From Isoptericola halotolerans (GTDB taxonomy: Bacteria; Actinomycetota; Actinomycetes; Actinomycetales; Cellulomonadaceae), in the NCBI RefSeq assembly GCF_003003075.1, contig NZ_PVTX01000011.1:49385-113384 (forward strand): a stretch of DNA of 64,000 nt. The letters are read 5' to 3'. Shown in pieces: positions 46,655 through 54,781 of this stretch. The number at the start of each line of letters is the position of its first letter. Position 1 is the first letter of the stretch. A program made the translations under genes and the position numbers. The notes below the pieces were generated by a model. The model was not told the origin of the DNA. It did no database searches and worked only from the letters and a program-made list of their open reading frames with translations.

Positions 46655-47890
46655 TCAGACGGAGGCGAAGGCCTGCGCCAGGCGCTCGGCCAGCAGCCCG
46701 ATCTGCCACTCGCGGGCCTGGCGGTCTCGCAGGAACTCCGCGATCTCGGTCGGACCGGCCGGCTCCGGCGGCGTCCAGCAGACACGGCGCAGCGCGTCCG
46801 GCTGCAGGAGGTTCTCCGCCGGGACCGACAGCTCCTCCGAGAGCTGCGACACGATCTCGCGTGCCGCGCTGAGACGGCGCGCTGCGACCGGGTCTCGGTC
46901 GCCCCAGGCGCGTGGCGGTGGCGGCGCATCGGTGCGCGGACCGCGCGTCGAGGGCAGGTCCGCCGCGTCGAGGGCCAGCGCGGCGTCGATCGCCTGCTGC
47001 CAGGCTGGTGCCCGCCGTCGGGCACCCTTGGTCGCGAACTCCGGCAGCGCGACGAGCTGCGGCACGGTGCGGGGCAGGGCCTTGGCCGCCGCGATGATCG
47101 CGCGGTCGGGCAGCACGCGCCCGGGGGAGACGTCGCGCTGCCGGGCGTTGGCCTCGCGCGCCTCCCAGAGGCTGCGGACGACGGCGAGACGCCGACGGCC
47201 CGTGAGCGTGTGGGTTCCCGACGTGCGGCGCCAGGGGTCCACGCGCGGCGCCGGGGGCGGCATGGTGCGGACGTGCTCGAACTCCTCGGCCGCCCAGCCG
47301 GCCTTGCCCGCCTCCTCCAGCCGGGCCGCGAGCACGTCGCGGACCTCGACGAGCACCTCGACGTCCAGCGCGGCGTAGCGCAGCCAGTCCTCCGGCAGCG
47401 GCCGTGTCGACCAGTCCACGGCCGAGTGCTCCTTGGCCAGGCCCAGGCCGAGGGTGTCCGCCACCACCGCGGCGAGGCCGACCCGCGGCATCCCGAGCAG
47501 GCGCGCGGCGAGCTCGGTGTCGAAGATCCGCGCCGGTCGTAGGCCGTGCTCGGCGAGACCGGGCAGGTCCTGAGAGGCGGCGTGCAGCACCCACTCCGTG
47601 CCCCCGACCGCGTCGTTCAGCGCGGACAGGTCCGGCAGCGGGACCGGGTCGATCAATGCGGTGCCGGCACCTTCTCGCCGGACCTGGACCAGGTACGTCG
47701 CCTGACCGTACCGGTAGCCCGAGGCCCGCTCCGCGTCCGCGGCGACCGGCCCGGAACCCGCCGCGAAGGCCGCGACCACCCGCTCGAGCGCCGCCGGGGT
47801 GTCCACGACCCGCCCGACGCCGTCGGCCGGCTCGGTCAGCGGGGCGATCTCGACGTCGTCGGCGGCATCGGCGGGGAGGGCAGCGCTCAT
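46655..47890 (-). CDS. Ribonuclease D-like 3'-5' exonuclease with HRDC domain
   Basis: A 411-residue RNase D homologue. Exonuclease motifs: VAADAERASGYRYGQATYLVQV near residue 47 (DxE with Asp and Glu), ASQDLPGLAEHGL near 105 and YAALDVEVLVEVRDVL near 185 (Tyr-Asp). HRDC domain lies at about 240-320 (RRLAVVRSLWEAREANARQRDVSPGRVLPD). Processes structured RNA 3' ends such as tRNA precursors. The ATG overlaps the DUF3000 stop (ATGA at 47887-47890); the DUF3000-rnd pairing is typical of actinobacteria. Confidence 0.9.
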   Translation of the reverse strand: MSAALPADAADDVEIAPLTEPADGVGRVVDTPAALERVVAAFAAGSGPVAADAERASGYRYGQATYLVQVRREGAGTALIDPVPLPDLSALNDAVGGTEWVLHAASQDLPGLAEHGLRPARIFDTELAARLLGMPRVGLAAVVADTLGLGLAKEHSAVDWSTRPLPEDWLRYAALDVEVLVEVRDVLAARLEEAGKAGWAAEEFEHVRTMPPPAPRVDPWRRTSGTHTLTGRRRLAVVRSLWEAREANARQRDVSPGRVLPDRAIIAAAKALPRTVPQLVALPEFATKGARRRAPAWQQAIDAALALDAADLPSTRGPRTDAPPPPRAWGDRDPVAARRLSAAREIVSQLSEELSVPAENLLQPDALRRVCWTPPEPAGPTEIAEFLRDRQAREWQIGLLAERLAQAFASV

Positions 47891-48468
47891 GGGCCTACGG
47901 TACGGCGCCGGACGTCCAGGGCCGTCACGCCGTCCGGCCGGGGAGGGAGCCCACCGGCCGTGGACATCAGGTCGGCCCAGACCTCGAGGTGCGCGCCGAG
48001 GTCGGTGTCCGTGGGCGTCCACGACGCACGGATCTCGAGATCCACGGCGGCGGGGGTGGCGGCGAGCGCGCCGTAGCTCTGCGACAGCACCCGGGTCACG
48101 GTGCCGCCCGCCGCGACGGCGCCCACGCCGGCGTCCTGGAGGTTCTCGGTGACCCACGTCCAGGCCACGTCGCCGAGCATCTCCTCGGTGGCGAGCTCGG
48201 CCTCGAGACGGGTGCGCACGAGCGTCACCACACGGAAGTCGCCGCGCCAGGCCTCCTGGCCGTCCGGGTCGTGCAGGCCGACGAACCGGCCGGTGGCGAT
48301 CTCCTCGTCGTCGACGATCACCTCGCCCTCCAGCGCCAGGGCGTACGGAGCCACCCGCTGGGGGCCCGGGACCTCGACCAGCCGGACCTCCGGCCGCAGC
48401 CGCCGCCCGCGCAACGACTCGAGGGCGGCAGCGAAGCGTTCGGGCACGTCATGCCGGGTTCCGCTCAC
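47887..48468 (-). CDS. DUF3000 family protein
   Basis: A 193-residue soluble protein of actinobacterial DUF3000: RFAAALESLRGRRLRPEVRLVEVPGPQRVAPYALALEGEV near residue 10, ATGRFVGLHDPDGQEAWRGDFRVVTLVR near 59, EMLGDVAWTWVTENL near 96 and SWTPTDTDLGAHLEVWADLM near 150. Function unknown; it is nearly always directly upstream of the RNase D gene, as here. GTG at 48468 has a leaderless-type promoter. Confidence 0.88.
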   Translation of the reverse strand: MSGTRHDVPERFAAALESLRGRRLRPEVRLVEVPGPQRVAPYALALEGEVIVDDEEIATGRFVGLHDPDGQEAWRGDFRVVTLVRTRLEAELATEEMLGDVAWTWVTENLQDAGVGAVAAGGTVTRVLSQSYGALAATPAAVDLEIRASWTPTDTDLGAHLEVWADLMSTAGGLPPRPDGVTALDVRRRTVGP

Positions 48469-48474
48469 CCGACC

Positions 48475-48480
48475 ACCGTA
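48475..48480 (-). promoter_or_regulatory. -10 box of leaderless DUF3000-rnd promoter
   Basis: Minus-strand TACGGT ends six bases before the GTG at 48468. Confidence 0.45.
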
Positions 48481-48610
48481 CGACGAGCGGCGGTGTCCGG
48501 ATCCCGGCACGTGGGCGTGTCGCGTCACAGGGACGACTAGGCTGGTCGCGGCCTCCCGGGCGTGCACCACGAGACGCCCGGACACGATCTTCCCGAGGAA
48601 GCAGGAATCG

Positions 48611-50059
48611 ATGACAGCACGTGCCCAGATCGGCGTCACCGGACTCGCGGTGATGGGTCGCAACCTCGCGCGCAACTTCGCCCGCCACGGCTACACCGTG
48701 GCCGTGCACAACCGCAGCTACGGCAAGACCCGGTCCCTGGTCGAGGAGGCGGGCCACGAGGGCGACTTCGTGCCGTCGGAGACCATGGCCGACTTCGTCG
48801 CCTCGCTCGAGCGGCCGCGCAAGGTCGTCATCATGGTCAAGGCGGGTGCCGCGACCGACGCCGTCATCGACGAGCTGCTGCCGCTGCTGGAGGAGGGCGA
48901 CATCGTCGTCGACGCCGGCAACGCGCACTTCCCGGACACCATCCGCCGCGAGGAGGCGCTCAGCGCCCGCGGCCTGCACTTCGTCGGCACCGGCGTCTCG
49001 GGCGGCGAGGAGGGTGCGCTGCTCGGCCCGTCCATCATGCCCGGCGGCACCCGTGAGTCCTACGAGTCGCTCGGGCCGATCCTCGAGGCGATCTCCGCGA
49101 AGGTCGACGGCACGCCGTGCTGCACCTACGTGGGGCCGAACGGCGCCGGCCACTTCGTCAAGATGGTGCACAACGGCATCGAGTACGCCGACATGCAGCT
49201 CATCGCCGAGGCCTACGACCTGCTCAAGCAGGGCCTGGGCGCCTCGGCGGCCGAGATCGGCCAGATCTTCGCCGAGTGGAACACCGGCGACCTCGAGTCG
49301 TTCCTCATCGAGATCACGGCCGACGTGCTGCAGCACGTCGACGCCGAGACCGGCTCGGCGTTCGTCGACATCGTCCTCGACCAGGCCGAGCAGAAGGGCA
49401 CCGGCCGCTGGACCGTGCAGAACGGTCTGGACCTGGGTGTGCCCATCACGGGTATCGCCGAGGCGACGTTCGCCCGCGCCCTGTCCGGCTCGGTGCCGCA
49501 GCGCGAGGCCGGCCGTGCCGCGCTGCCCGCCCACACCCAGGCCTGGGAGGTCGGCACGGACGACGCGTCCCGCGCCCGCTTCGTGGAGGACGTGCGCCTG
49601 GCCCTCTACGCCTCCAAGGTCGTCGCCTACTCCCAGGGGTTCGACCAGATCGCGGCGGCGTCGGCGGAGAACGGCTGGGACATCGACCGTGGCGCCATGG
49701 CCCGCATCTGGCGCGGCGGCTGCATCATCCGCGCCCGGTTCCTGAACCGGATCACCGAGGCCTACGAGCGTGACGCGAACCTCCCGCTGCTGCTCGCCGA
49801 CGAGTACTTCACGGACGCGGTCGGCAACGGCCTCGCCGCCTGGCGTCGCGTCGTCGCCGGCGCCGCGCAGAACGGCGTGCCGACGCCCGCGTTCAGCTCC
49901 TCGCTGGCGTACTACGACGGCGTGCGGGCCGAGCGCCTGCCGGCGGCCCTCATCCAGGCGCAGCGCGACTTCTTCGGCGCGCACACCTACCGGCGTACCG
50001 ACCGGGACGGCACGTTCCACACGCAGTGGTCGGCCGACCGCACCGAGCAGGAGGCCTGA
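48611..50059 (+). CDS. gndA: NADP-dependent 6-phosphogluconate dehydrogenase
   Basis: A 482-residue decarboxylating enzyme of the oxidative pentose phosphate pathway, making ribulose-5-phosphate, CO2 and NADPH. Seen: IGVTGLAVMGRNLARNFARHGYTVAVHNRS near residue 7 (NADP fold), VGTGVSGGEEGALLGPSIMPGG near 126 (substrate), GAGHFVKMVHNGIEYADMQLIAEAYD near 179 (catalytic Lys) and the C-terminal RDFFGAHTYRRTDRDGTFHTQW near 452. Length matches the long NADP-type. A TAGGCT -10-like box is at 48538. The ligase operon begins seven bases after its stop, so they may be co-transcribed. Confidence 0.97.
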   Translation: MTARAQIGVTGLAVMGRNLARNFARHGYTVAVHNRSYGKTRSLVEEAGHEGDFVPSETMADFVASLERPRKVVIMVKAGAATDAVIDELLPLLEEGDIVVDAGNAHFPDTIRREEALSARGLHFVGTGVSGGEEGALLGPSIMPGGTRESYESLGPILEAISAKVDGTPCCTYVGPNGAGHFVKMVHNGIEYADMQLIAEAYDLLKQGLGASAAEIGQIFAEWNTGDLESFLIEITADVLQHVDAETGSAFVDIVLDQAEQKGTGRWTVQNGLDLGVPITGIAEATFARALSGSVPQREAGRAALPAHTQAWEVGTDDASRARFVEDVRLALYASKVVAYSQGFDQIAAASAENGWDIDRGAMARIWRGGCIIRARFLNRITEAYERDANLPLLLADEYFTDAVGNGLAAWRRVVAGAAQNGVPTPAFSSSLAYYDGVRAERLPAALIQAQRDFFGAHTYRRTDRDGTFHTQWSADRTEQEA

Positions 50060-50066
50060 CACCCTC

Positions 50067-51404
50067 GTGACCAGCTCCCTCGCGGAATCCGGGGCCGCCG
50101 CAGGCCCCGGGTTCCATCCCGTGATCGTCGGGTCGGACATCGGCGTGTACGGCCTGACCCGTTCCTTCCACGAGCAGTTCGGGCTGCGCACCACGGTGGT
50201 CGCGTTCGCCGAGCCGGGCCCCATCGCGCACTCGCAGCTCATCGACACGGTGCTGTCCGGCACCGCGCCGGACGAGATCGTGTCGACGCTCGAGCGCGTG
50301 GCGACCGACCGGCGCGCCGCCGGCCACCGCGAGCCGCTGCTGCTGCAGTCCAACATGGACTGGGTGGTGCGGATCCTCGCGCACCACCGTGCGGTGCTCG
50401 AGACCGCCGGGTACGTCCTGCCCTACGCCGACGTCGACCTCATCGACCGGATCTGCGACAAGGCGGAGTTCTCGGCCGTGTGCGCCGAGCTCGGCATCCC
50501 GACGCCCGCCACCGTGATCCAGGACTTCGCCACGGCCGCCGACGACGGGTGGCGGCCCGCGCCCGTCGACTTCGCCTACCCGGTGATCGCCAAGCCCGCC
50601 TCCAGCGCCGACTACCACGACGCGCGGTTCGCGGGGAAGAAGAAGATCTACGAGATCGCCTCGCCCGGTGAGCTCGAGGAGCTCTGGACCGCGCTGCGCG
50701 GAGCGGGTTTCCGCGGGCGCTTCCTGGTCCAGGAGATGATCCCGGGGGACGACACGCAGATGCGGTCCGTCACCACCTACTCCGACACGTCGGGGCGGGT
50801 CACGCTGCGCTGCTCCGCCCAGGTGCTGCTGGAGGAGCGGACTCCGGCGGCGCGCGGGAACCCGTCGGCGATGATCGTCGAGCCGATCGACGAGATCCTC
50901 GACGCCGCGCAGCGGATCTGCGAGCACACCGGGTGGCGCGGGTTCGCGAACTTCGACGTCAAGCTCGACCCTCGTGACGGCGTCTTCAAGTTCTTCGAGC
51001 AGAACCCGCGCATCGGTCGGAACAACTACTACGTCACCGCGGGCGGGCAGAACCCCACCGAGGTGCTGGTGGACGACGTGATCCGCCGTCAGCAGCGCGA
51101 GCGCGTGACCGCTCAGCACGAGGTGCTCTACGCCGTCGTGCCCCACCGGATGCTGCGCCGCTACGTGCTGGACGACGGGTTGCGCGCACGCGTGGTGGGC
51201 CTGATGCGGACGGGGCGCTCCGTGCACCCGCTGCGGTACGCGGCCGACGCCAGCCCGCGGCGTCGGCTGTACATCCTCACGGCGCTGGTCAACCACGTGC
51301 GCAAGTACCGGCGGTACTACCCGATGAGCGCGCTGAAGGCCAACTATGCGGCCGCGCAGCAGGCGGCCGCCGCGCGTCCCGCCGGTGGGCGGAGGAACCG
51401 ATGA
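50067..51404 (+). CDS. ATP-grasp carboxylate-amine ligase 1 (putative peptidoglycan bridge D-amino acid ligase)
   Basis: A 445-residue ATP-grasp ligase. The N-terminal Rossmann-like domain has PVIVGSDIGVYGLTRSFHEQFG near residue 20; the ATP site has FAYPVIAKPASSADYHDARFAGKKKIYEI near 172 and FLVQEMIPGDDTQMRS near 215; the metal site is KFFEQNPRIGRNNYYVTAGG near 308 (ExN). The C-terminus holds VPHRMLRRYVLDDG. The closest characterised relatives I recall are D-aspartate ligases such as Asl of Enterococcus and Lactococcus, which attach D-Asp to the Lys side chain of peptidoglycan precursors. A racemase gene follows in the same operon. Paralogue of the next gene. Confidence 0.75.
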   Translation: MTSSLAESGAAAGPGFHPVIVGSDIGVYGLTRSFHEQFGLRTTVVAFAEPGPIAHSQLIDTVLSGTAPDEIVSTLERVATDRRAAGHREPLLLQSNMDWVVRILAHHRAVLETAGYVLPYADVDLIDRICDKAEFSAVCAELGIPTPATVIQDFATAADDGWRPAPVDFAYPVIAKPASSADYHDARFAGKKKIYEIASPGELEELWTALRGAGFRGRFLVQEMIPGDDTQMRSVTTYSDTSGRVTLRCSAQVLLEERTPAARGNPSAMIVEPIDEILDAAQRICEHTGWRGFANFDVKLDPRDGVFKFFEQNPRIGRNNYYVTAGGQNPTEVLVDDVIRRQQRERVTAQHEVLYAVVPHRMLRRYVLDDGLRARVVGLMRTGRSVHPLRYAADASPRRRLYILTALVNHVRKYRRYYPMSALKANYAAAQQAAAARPAGGRRNR

Positions 51405-52699
51405 ACCGTCGGCTGCAGCCCGTCGTCCTGGGTGGCGACATCGGGGCGTACTCGCTCGCCCGGACCTTCCACGAGGCCTACGGCGTCAAGCCGGTCGTGG
51501 TCTCGGGCATGTCCACGGGCCTGGTGCGGCACTCGCGGATCCTGCACCACGTCGCCGAGCCGCGTATCGACGACCCGGACGCGATCGTCGCGCGCCTGCG
51601 CGCGATCGCCGACGAGCACCGCGACGCCGACCTGGTCGTGATGGGCTCCGCGGACTGGCTCGTGCGCACCCTGGTGGAGAACCGCGACCGCCTGGAGGAC
51701 CGGTACACGGTCCCGTACGTCGGGGAGGAGCTGCTGCTGCGGCTCACCGACAAGGAAGGCTTCGGCGAGCTGTGCGCCGAGCTCGGCATCGCCCACCCCA
51801 CCACGGTCGTGCACAAGATCGAGGGGCGGGACGCTCCCGACGGCGGCGAGCCCGACACGTCGGGTCTGACCTTCCCGGTCATCGCCAAGGCGGCCAGCAC
51901 GGCCGCGTACCACGATGTCGAGTTCGCGGGGAAGAAGAAGGTCTTCCTCGTCGAGTCCCGCGCCGAGCTGGTCGACCTCCTCGCTCGCGTGCGCACGGCC
52001 GGCTACGTGGGCTCGTTCGTCATCCAGGACTACATCCCCGGTGACGACTCGGGGATGCGGATCCTCACCTGCTACTCCGACGCCAACGGCAAGGTGCGCT
52101 TCTCGGCGTTCGGGCACGTGCTGCTCGAGGAGCACACCCCCGGGGCGCTCGGCAACCCGGCCGGGATCATCACCCAGGTCCAGCCCGAGGTCGTCGAGCA
52201 GGCCACGCGGCTGCTGGAGCACGTCGGCTGGACGGGGTTCGCCAACTTCGACCTGAAGTACGACCCGCGCGACGGGCGGTACGTGTTCTTCGAGCTCAAC
52301 CCCCGCCTGGGCCGGTCGAACTTCTACATCGCCGCCGCCGGGGCGCACGCGGTGAAGTTCTCGGTCCACGAGCACCTGCGCGGGCTCGACCCCGACCCGC
52401 GAGCCGTGCTCGGGGCGGACGTGCCGCTCTCGGCCACGGGCGAGCTCGAGGCGCGCAGCCTCTACACGGTGCTGCCGGGGCGGCTGCTGCGGCGGTACGT
52501 GCTCGACCCCGAGGTGCGGGCCGAGGCGCGGCGGCTCGCGTGGCGCGGCCGGTCGAGCAACCCGCTGTGGTACCGGGCCGAGACCGACCCGCGCCGCATC
52601 GCCTACCTGTGCATCGCCCAGCTGAACCAGTGGCGCAAGTACGCCCGCCACTACCCGCTGGCCGAGGCGCGACGCCTGGCGTGGAAGGGCACGGCGTGA
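51401..52699 (+). CDS. ATP-grasp carboxylate-amine ligase 2 (paralogue)
   Basis: A 432-residue ATP-grasp ligase with the same plan as its neighbour: PVVLGGDIGAYSLARTFHEAYG near residue 8, FPVIAKAASTAAYHDVEFAGKKKVFLV near 158, VIQDYIPGDDSGMRI near 207 and VFFELNPRLGRSNFYIAAAG near 296. The start overlaps the stop of ligase 1 (ATGA at 51401-51404). Two diverged ligases in tandem suggest two sequential additions, for example an L-residue then a D-residue, or a two-residue bridge; alternatives such as acting on unrelated dipeptides remain open. Confidence 0.75.
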   Translation: MNRRLQPVVLGGDIGAYSLARTFHEAYGVKPVVVSGMSTGLVRHSRILHHVAEPRIDDPDAIVARLRAIADEHRDADLVVMGSADWLVRTLVENRDRLEDRYTVPYVGEELLLRLTDKEGFGELCAELGIAHPTTVVHKIEGRDAPDGGEPDTSGLTFPVIAKAASTAAYHDVEFAGKKKVFLVESRAELVDLLARVRTAGYVGSFVIQDYIPGDDSGMRILTCYSDANGKVRFSAFGHVLLEEHTPGALGNPAGIITQVQPEVVEQATRLLEHVGWTGFANFDLKYDPRDGRYVFFELNPRLGRSNFYIAAAGAHAVKFSVHEHLRGLDPDPRAVLGADVPLSATGELEARSLYTVLPGRLLRRYVLDPEVRAEARRLAWRGRSSNPLWYRAETDPRRIAYLCIAQLNQWRKYARHYPLAEARRLAWKGTA

Positions 52700-53436
52700 C
52701 GGAGGGGCACCTCCCGGACGACGTGGACCAGGCGCCGCCGGTCGGAGTGATCGGCGGCGTCGGGCCGCTCGCCACGGCGTACTTCCTGCAGCGCGTGGTC
52801 CAGCTCACCGCGGCGGAGCGCGACCAGGAGCACGTGGACATGGTGGTCCTGAACCATGCCACGGTGCCGGACCGCACGGACTTCGTCGTCGGGCGTTCGA
52901 CGCTCGACCCCGGACCCGTCCTGGCGCGCGACGCCCGCCGACTCGAACGGTTCGGCGTGAGCTTCCTGGTGATGCCGTGCAACACCGCGCACTACTTCAC
53001 CCAGCAGGTGCTCGACGCGATCACCGTGCCGTTCGTCTCCATCGTGGACGTCACGGTGGCGGCCGCCCGGCGGCGTGCGCCCGGCCTGACGAAGGTCGGC
53101 CTGCTGGCCACGGCCGGGACGGTGGCCTCCGGGGTCTACGACGACGCGTTCGCCGCGCACGGCATCGAGGTCGTCACGCCGGACGCGGACGACCAGGCGC
53201 GGGTCAGCACCGTCATCTACGACCAGGTGAAGGCGGGACGCCCCGCCGACCCGGACGAGCTGCGCGCCGTCGCGGCGGGGCTGGTCGCGCGCGGTGCCGG
53301 CGTCGTCGTCCTCGGATGCACCGAGCTGTCGGTCGCGGCGGTCGACCACGGCCTGCTCGACGAGCCGCCGTTCCTGGACTCCATGGACGAGCTCGTGCGG
53401 GCGACGATCATCCGCGCCGGCCACCAGGTGCGCTGA
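52696..53436 (+). CDS. Aspartate/glutamate racemase family protein
   Basis: A 246-residue cofactor-independent racemase. Both catalytic cysteines are present: VMPCNTAHYF near residue 94 and VVLGCTELSVAAVD near 206. The N-terminus has GVIGGVGPLATAYFLQRV, the aspartate-racemase type signature. GTG at 52696 overlaps the stop of ligase 2. It would supply D-Asp (or D-Glu) to the ligases, matching racD-asl operons of lactic bacteria. Which substrate it uses cannot be read from sequence. Confidence 0.85.
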   Translation: MTEGHLPDDVDQAPPVGVIGGVGPLATAYFLQRVVQLTAAERDQEHVDMVVLNHATVPDRTDFVVGRSTLDPGPVLARDARRLERFGVSFLVMPCNTAHYFTQQVLDAITVPFVSIVDVTVAAARRRAPGLTKVGLLATAGTVASGVYDDAFAAHGIEVVTPDADDQARVSTVIYDQVKAGRPADPDELRAVAAGLVARGAGVVVLGCTELSVAAVDHGLLDEPPFLDSMDELVRATIIRAGHQVR

Positions 53437-53457
53437 CCCCACCAGGTGCGCTGACCC
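53422..53457. repeat. 18-bp tandem duplication across the racemase stop codon
   Basis: CACCAGGTGCGCTGACCC occurs twice in a row (53422-53439 and 53440-53457). The first copy encodes the last residues and the stop of the racemase; the second lies directly behind it. Confidence 0.9.
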
Positions 53458-53465
53458 GATGGCGG

Positions 53466-53957
53466 TCAGCCCAGCTCGGAGGTGCCCGCGTAGAGGTGGA
53501 GCACCGGCACCTGGAGGGTCTCGCGGGCCTTCGACGCCCAGTCGGTGTGGAACGTGTCCTCGACGGCGTGCGGGTAGGTCACGACGACGACCTCCTGCGC
53601 TCCGGCCTCGACCGCCGCCCGCAGGCTCGGCAGCGGGTCGTCCTCGGTGACCTCGCCCTGCGCCGTCGCACCGGTCGAGCGCAGCAGCTCCACGGACTCG
53701 ACGACCTGCTCCGACGCCGTCGACGTGGCCTCCCGGGGGTCGGGCTCCCGCCCGACCACGTCGTCCCAGGCCGCGCGCAGCTCGAGCATGCCGAGGTGGT
53801 CCAGGACGGACGCCACGACGTTGTGCTCCGTGTCCGCGGGGACGAGCACGCGGTAGGCGACCTCCTCGTCGGGGTGCAGGGAGGTGATGTGCTGGACGTC
53901 GGCCGAGGTCAGCGCGTCTTCGGTGAGGACCACGACGGTCCAGGGTGCGTCAGGCAT
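53466..53957 (-). CDS. Conserved hypothetical protein
   Basis: A 163-residue soluble, acidic protein. An alternating alpha/beta pattern is visible (WTVVVLTEDALT at the start, EVAYRVLVPADTE near 31, EVVVVTYPHAVEDTFHTDWASKARETLQVPVLHLYAG near 122), like universal-stress-type Rossmann-like folds, but the nucleotide motif is missing. It lies nine bases downstream of the RibD-like reductase gene on the same strand. No function is known. Confidence 0.65.
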   Translation of the reverse strand: MPDAPWTVVVLTEDALTSADVQHITSLHPDEEVAYRVLVPADTEHNVVASVLDHLGMLELRAAWDDVVGREPDPREATSTASEQVVESVELLRSTGATAQGEVTEDDPLPSLRAAVEAGAQEVVVVTYPHAVEDTFHTDWASKARETLQVPVLHLYAGTSELG

Positions 53958-53966
53958 GGCAGCAAC

Positions 53967-54743
53967 CTACGGCACCGTCGGCACCGGTGCCTCCGCACGA
54001 TGCCGCAGGTCCCAGCTCGCCAGCAGCGTGCCCGACGGCGCGGCGAGGAGCCGGGCGAGCCGGGCCGGTCGGGGCTCGTCGGCCGGCCCGCCGACGATGC
54101 GGCCGGGACCGGCCCCGACGAGCCGCGGGGTGGTGGTGACGCACAGCTCGTCGACCAGGCCGGCCTCGAGCATCGACCCGAGCAGGTGCGGGCCGCCCTC
54201 GCACAGCACCCGGCCCAGCCCGCGCGCGGCGAGCGCGACGACACCGGCCTCCAGGTCGATCGCGCCACCGACCTCCGGCACGACGACGAGGCGGTCCTCC
54301 CCGACCGCGGCGGACGCCGTCGCGGCGCCCGCCGTGCCGGTGACGACCCAGGGCAGGCGCGGTCCGTCCAGCGTGCGGGCGGGGACGCGGCCGCTGCGCG
54401 TGACCAGGGCGAGCTCGAGCGGACGGGCGGAGTGGTGCTCCAGCCCGCGGGGGCGTTCGAGCGCCGTGTAGGACTCGGTCCGTGCGGTGCCGGCTCCCAC
54501 GAGGACGACGTCGGCCAGCGCGCGCAGGACGCGGAACACCCGCCAGTCCGCGGCGTCGTTCACGGAGCCCGAGCGTCCGTCGTCGCCCCAGGCGCCGCCG
54601 TCCACGCTGGCGACCATGTTGACCCGCACGTGCGTGTGCGCCGGCAGCGCGTACAGCGCTGCCAGCCGCTCCTCGCGAGGATCGGGCGGCAGCTCCTCCA
54701 CGTCCGGCACGAGCAGGCGCAGGGGCGGCGTGTCAGAACTCAC
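53967..54743 (-). CDS. RibD C-terminal domain (pyrimidine reductase family) protein
   Basis: A 258-residue reductase with the dihydrofolate-reductase-like fold of RibD/RIB7. Motifs: VNMVASVDGGAWGDDGRSGSVN near residue 41, DVVLVGAGTARTESY near 78 and RVLCEGGPHLLGSMLEAGLVDELCVTT near 178 (substrate and NADPH). The deaminase half of RibD is absent and other riboflavin genes are not here, so it may act on another pyrimidine or pterin. A GTG at 54743 follows a -10 at leaderless distance. Confidence 0.82.
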   Translation of the reverse strand: MSSDTPPLRLLVPDVEELPPDPREERLAALYALPAHTHVRVNMVASVDGGAWGDDGRSGSVNDAADWRVFRVLRALADVVLVGAGTARTESYTALERPRGLEHHSARPLELALVTRSGRVPARTLDGPRLPWVVTGTAGAATASAAVGEDRLVVVPEVGGAIDLEAGVVALAARGLGRVLCEGGPHLLGSMLEAGLVDELCVTTTPRLVGAGPGRIVGGPADEPRPARLARLLAAPSGTLLASWDLRHRAEAPVPTVP

Positions 54744-54750
54744 AGCGGCC

Positions 54751-54756
54751 AGCCTA
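54751..54756 (-). promoter_or_regulatory. -10 box of leaderless RibD-like gene promoter
   Basis: Minus-strand TAGGCT ends seven bases before the GTG at 54743. Confidence 0.5.
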
Positions 54757-54767
54757 CGTCGCGCACC

Positions 54768-54773
54768 TACGCT
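54768..54773 (+). promoter_or_regulatory. -10 box of zapE promoter
   Basis: TACGCT ends eight bases before the GTG at 54782; unlike its neighbours, the gap holds GGAGGA, so a very short leader with a ribosome site is possible. Confidence 0.4.
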
Positions 54774-54781
54774 GGAGGATC

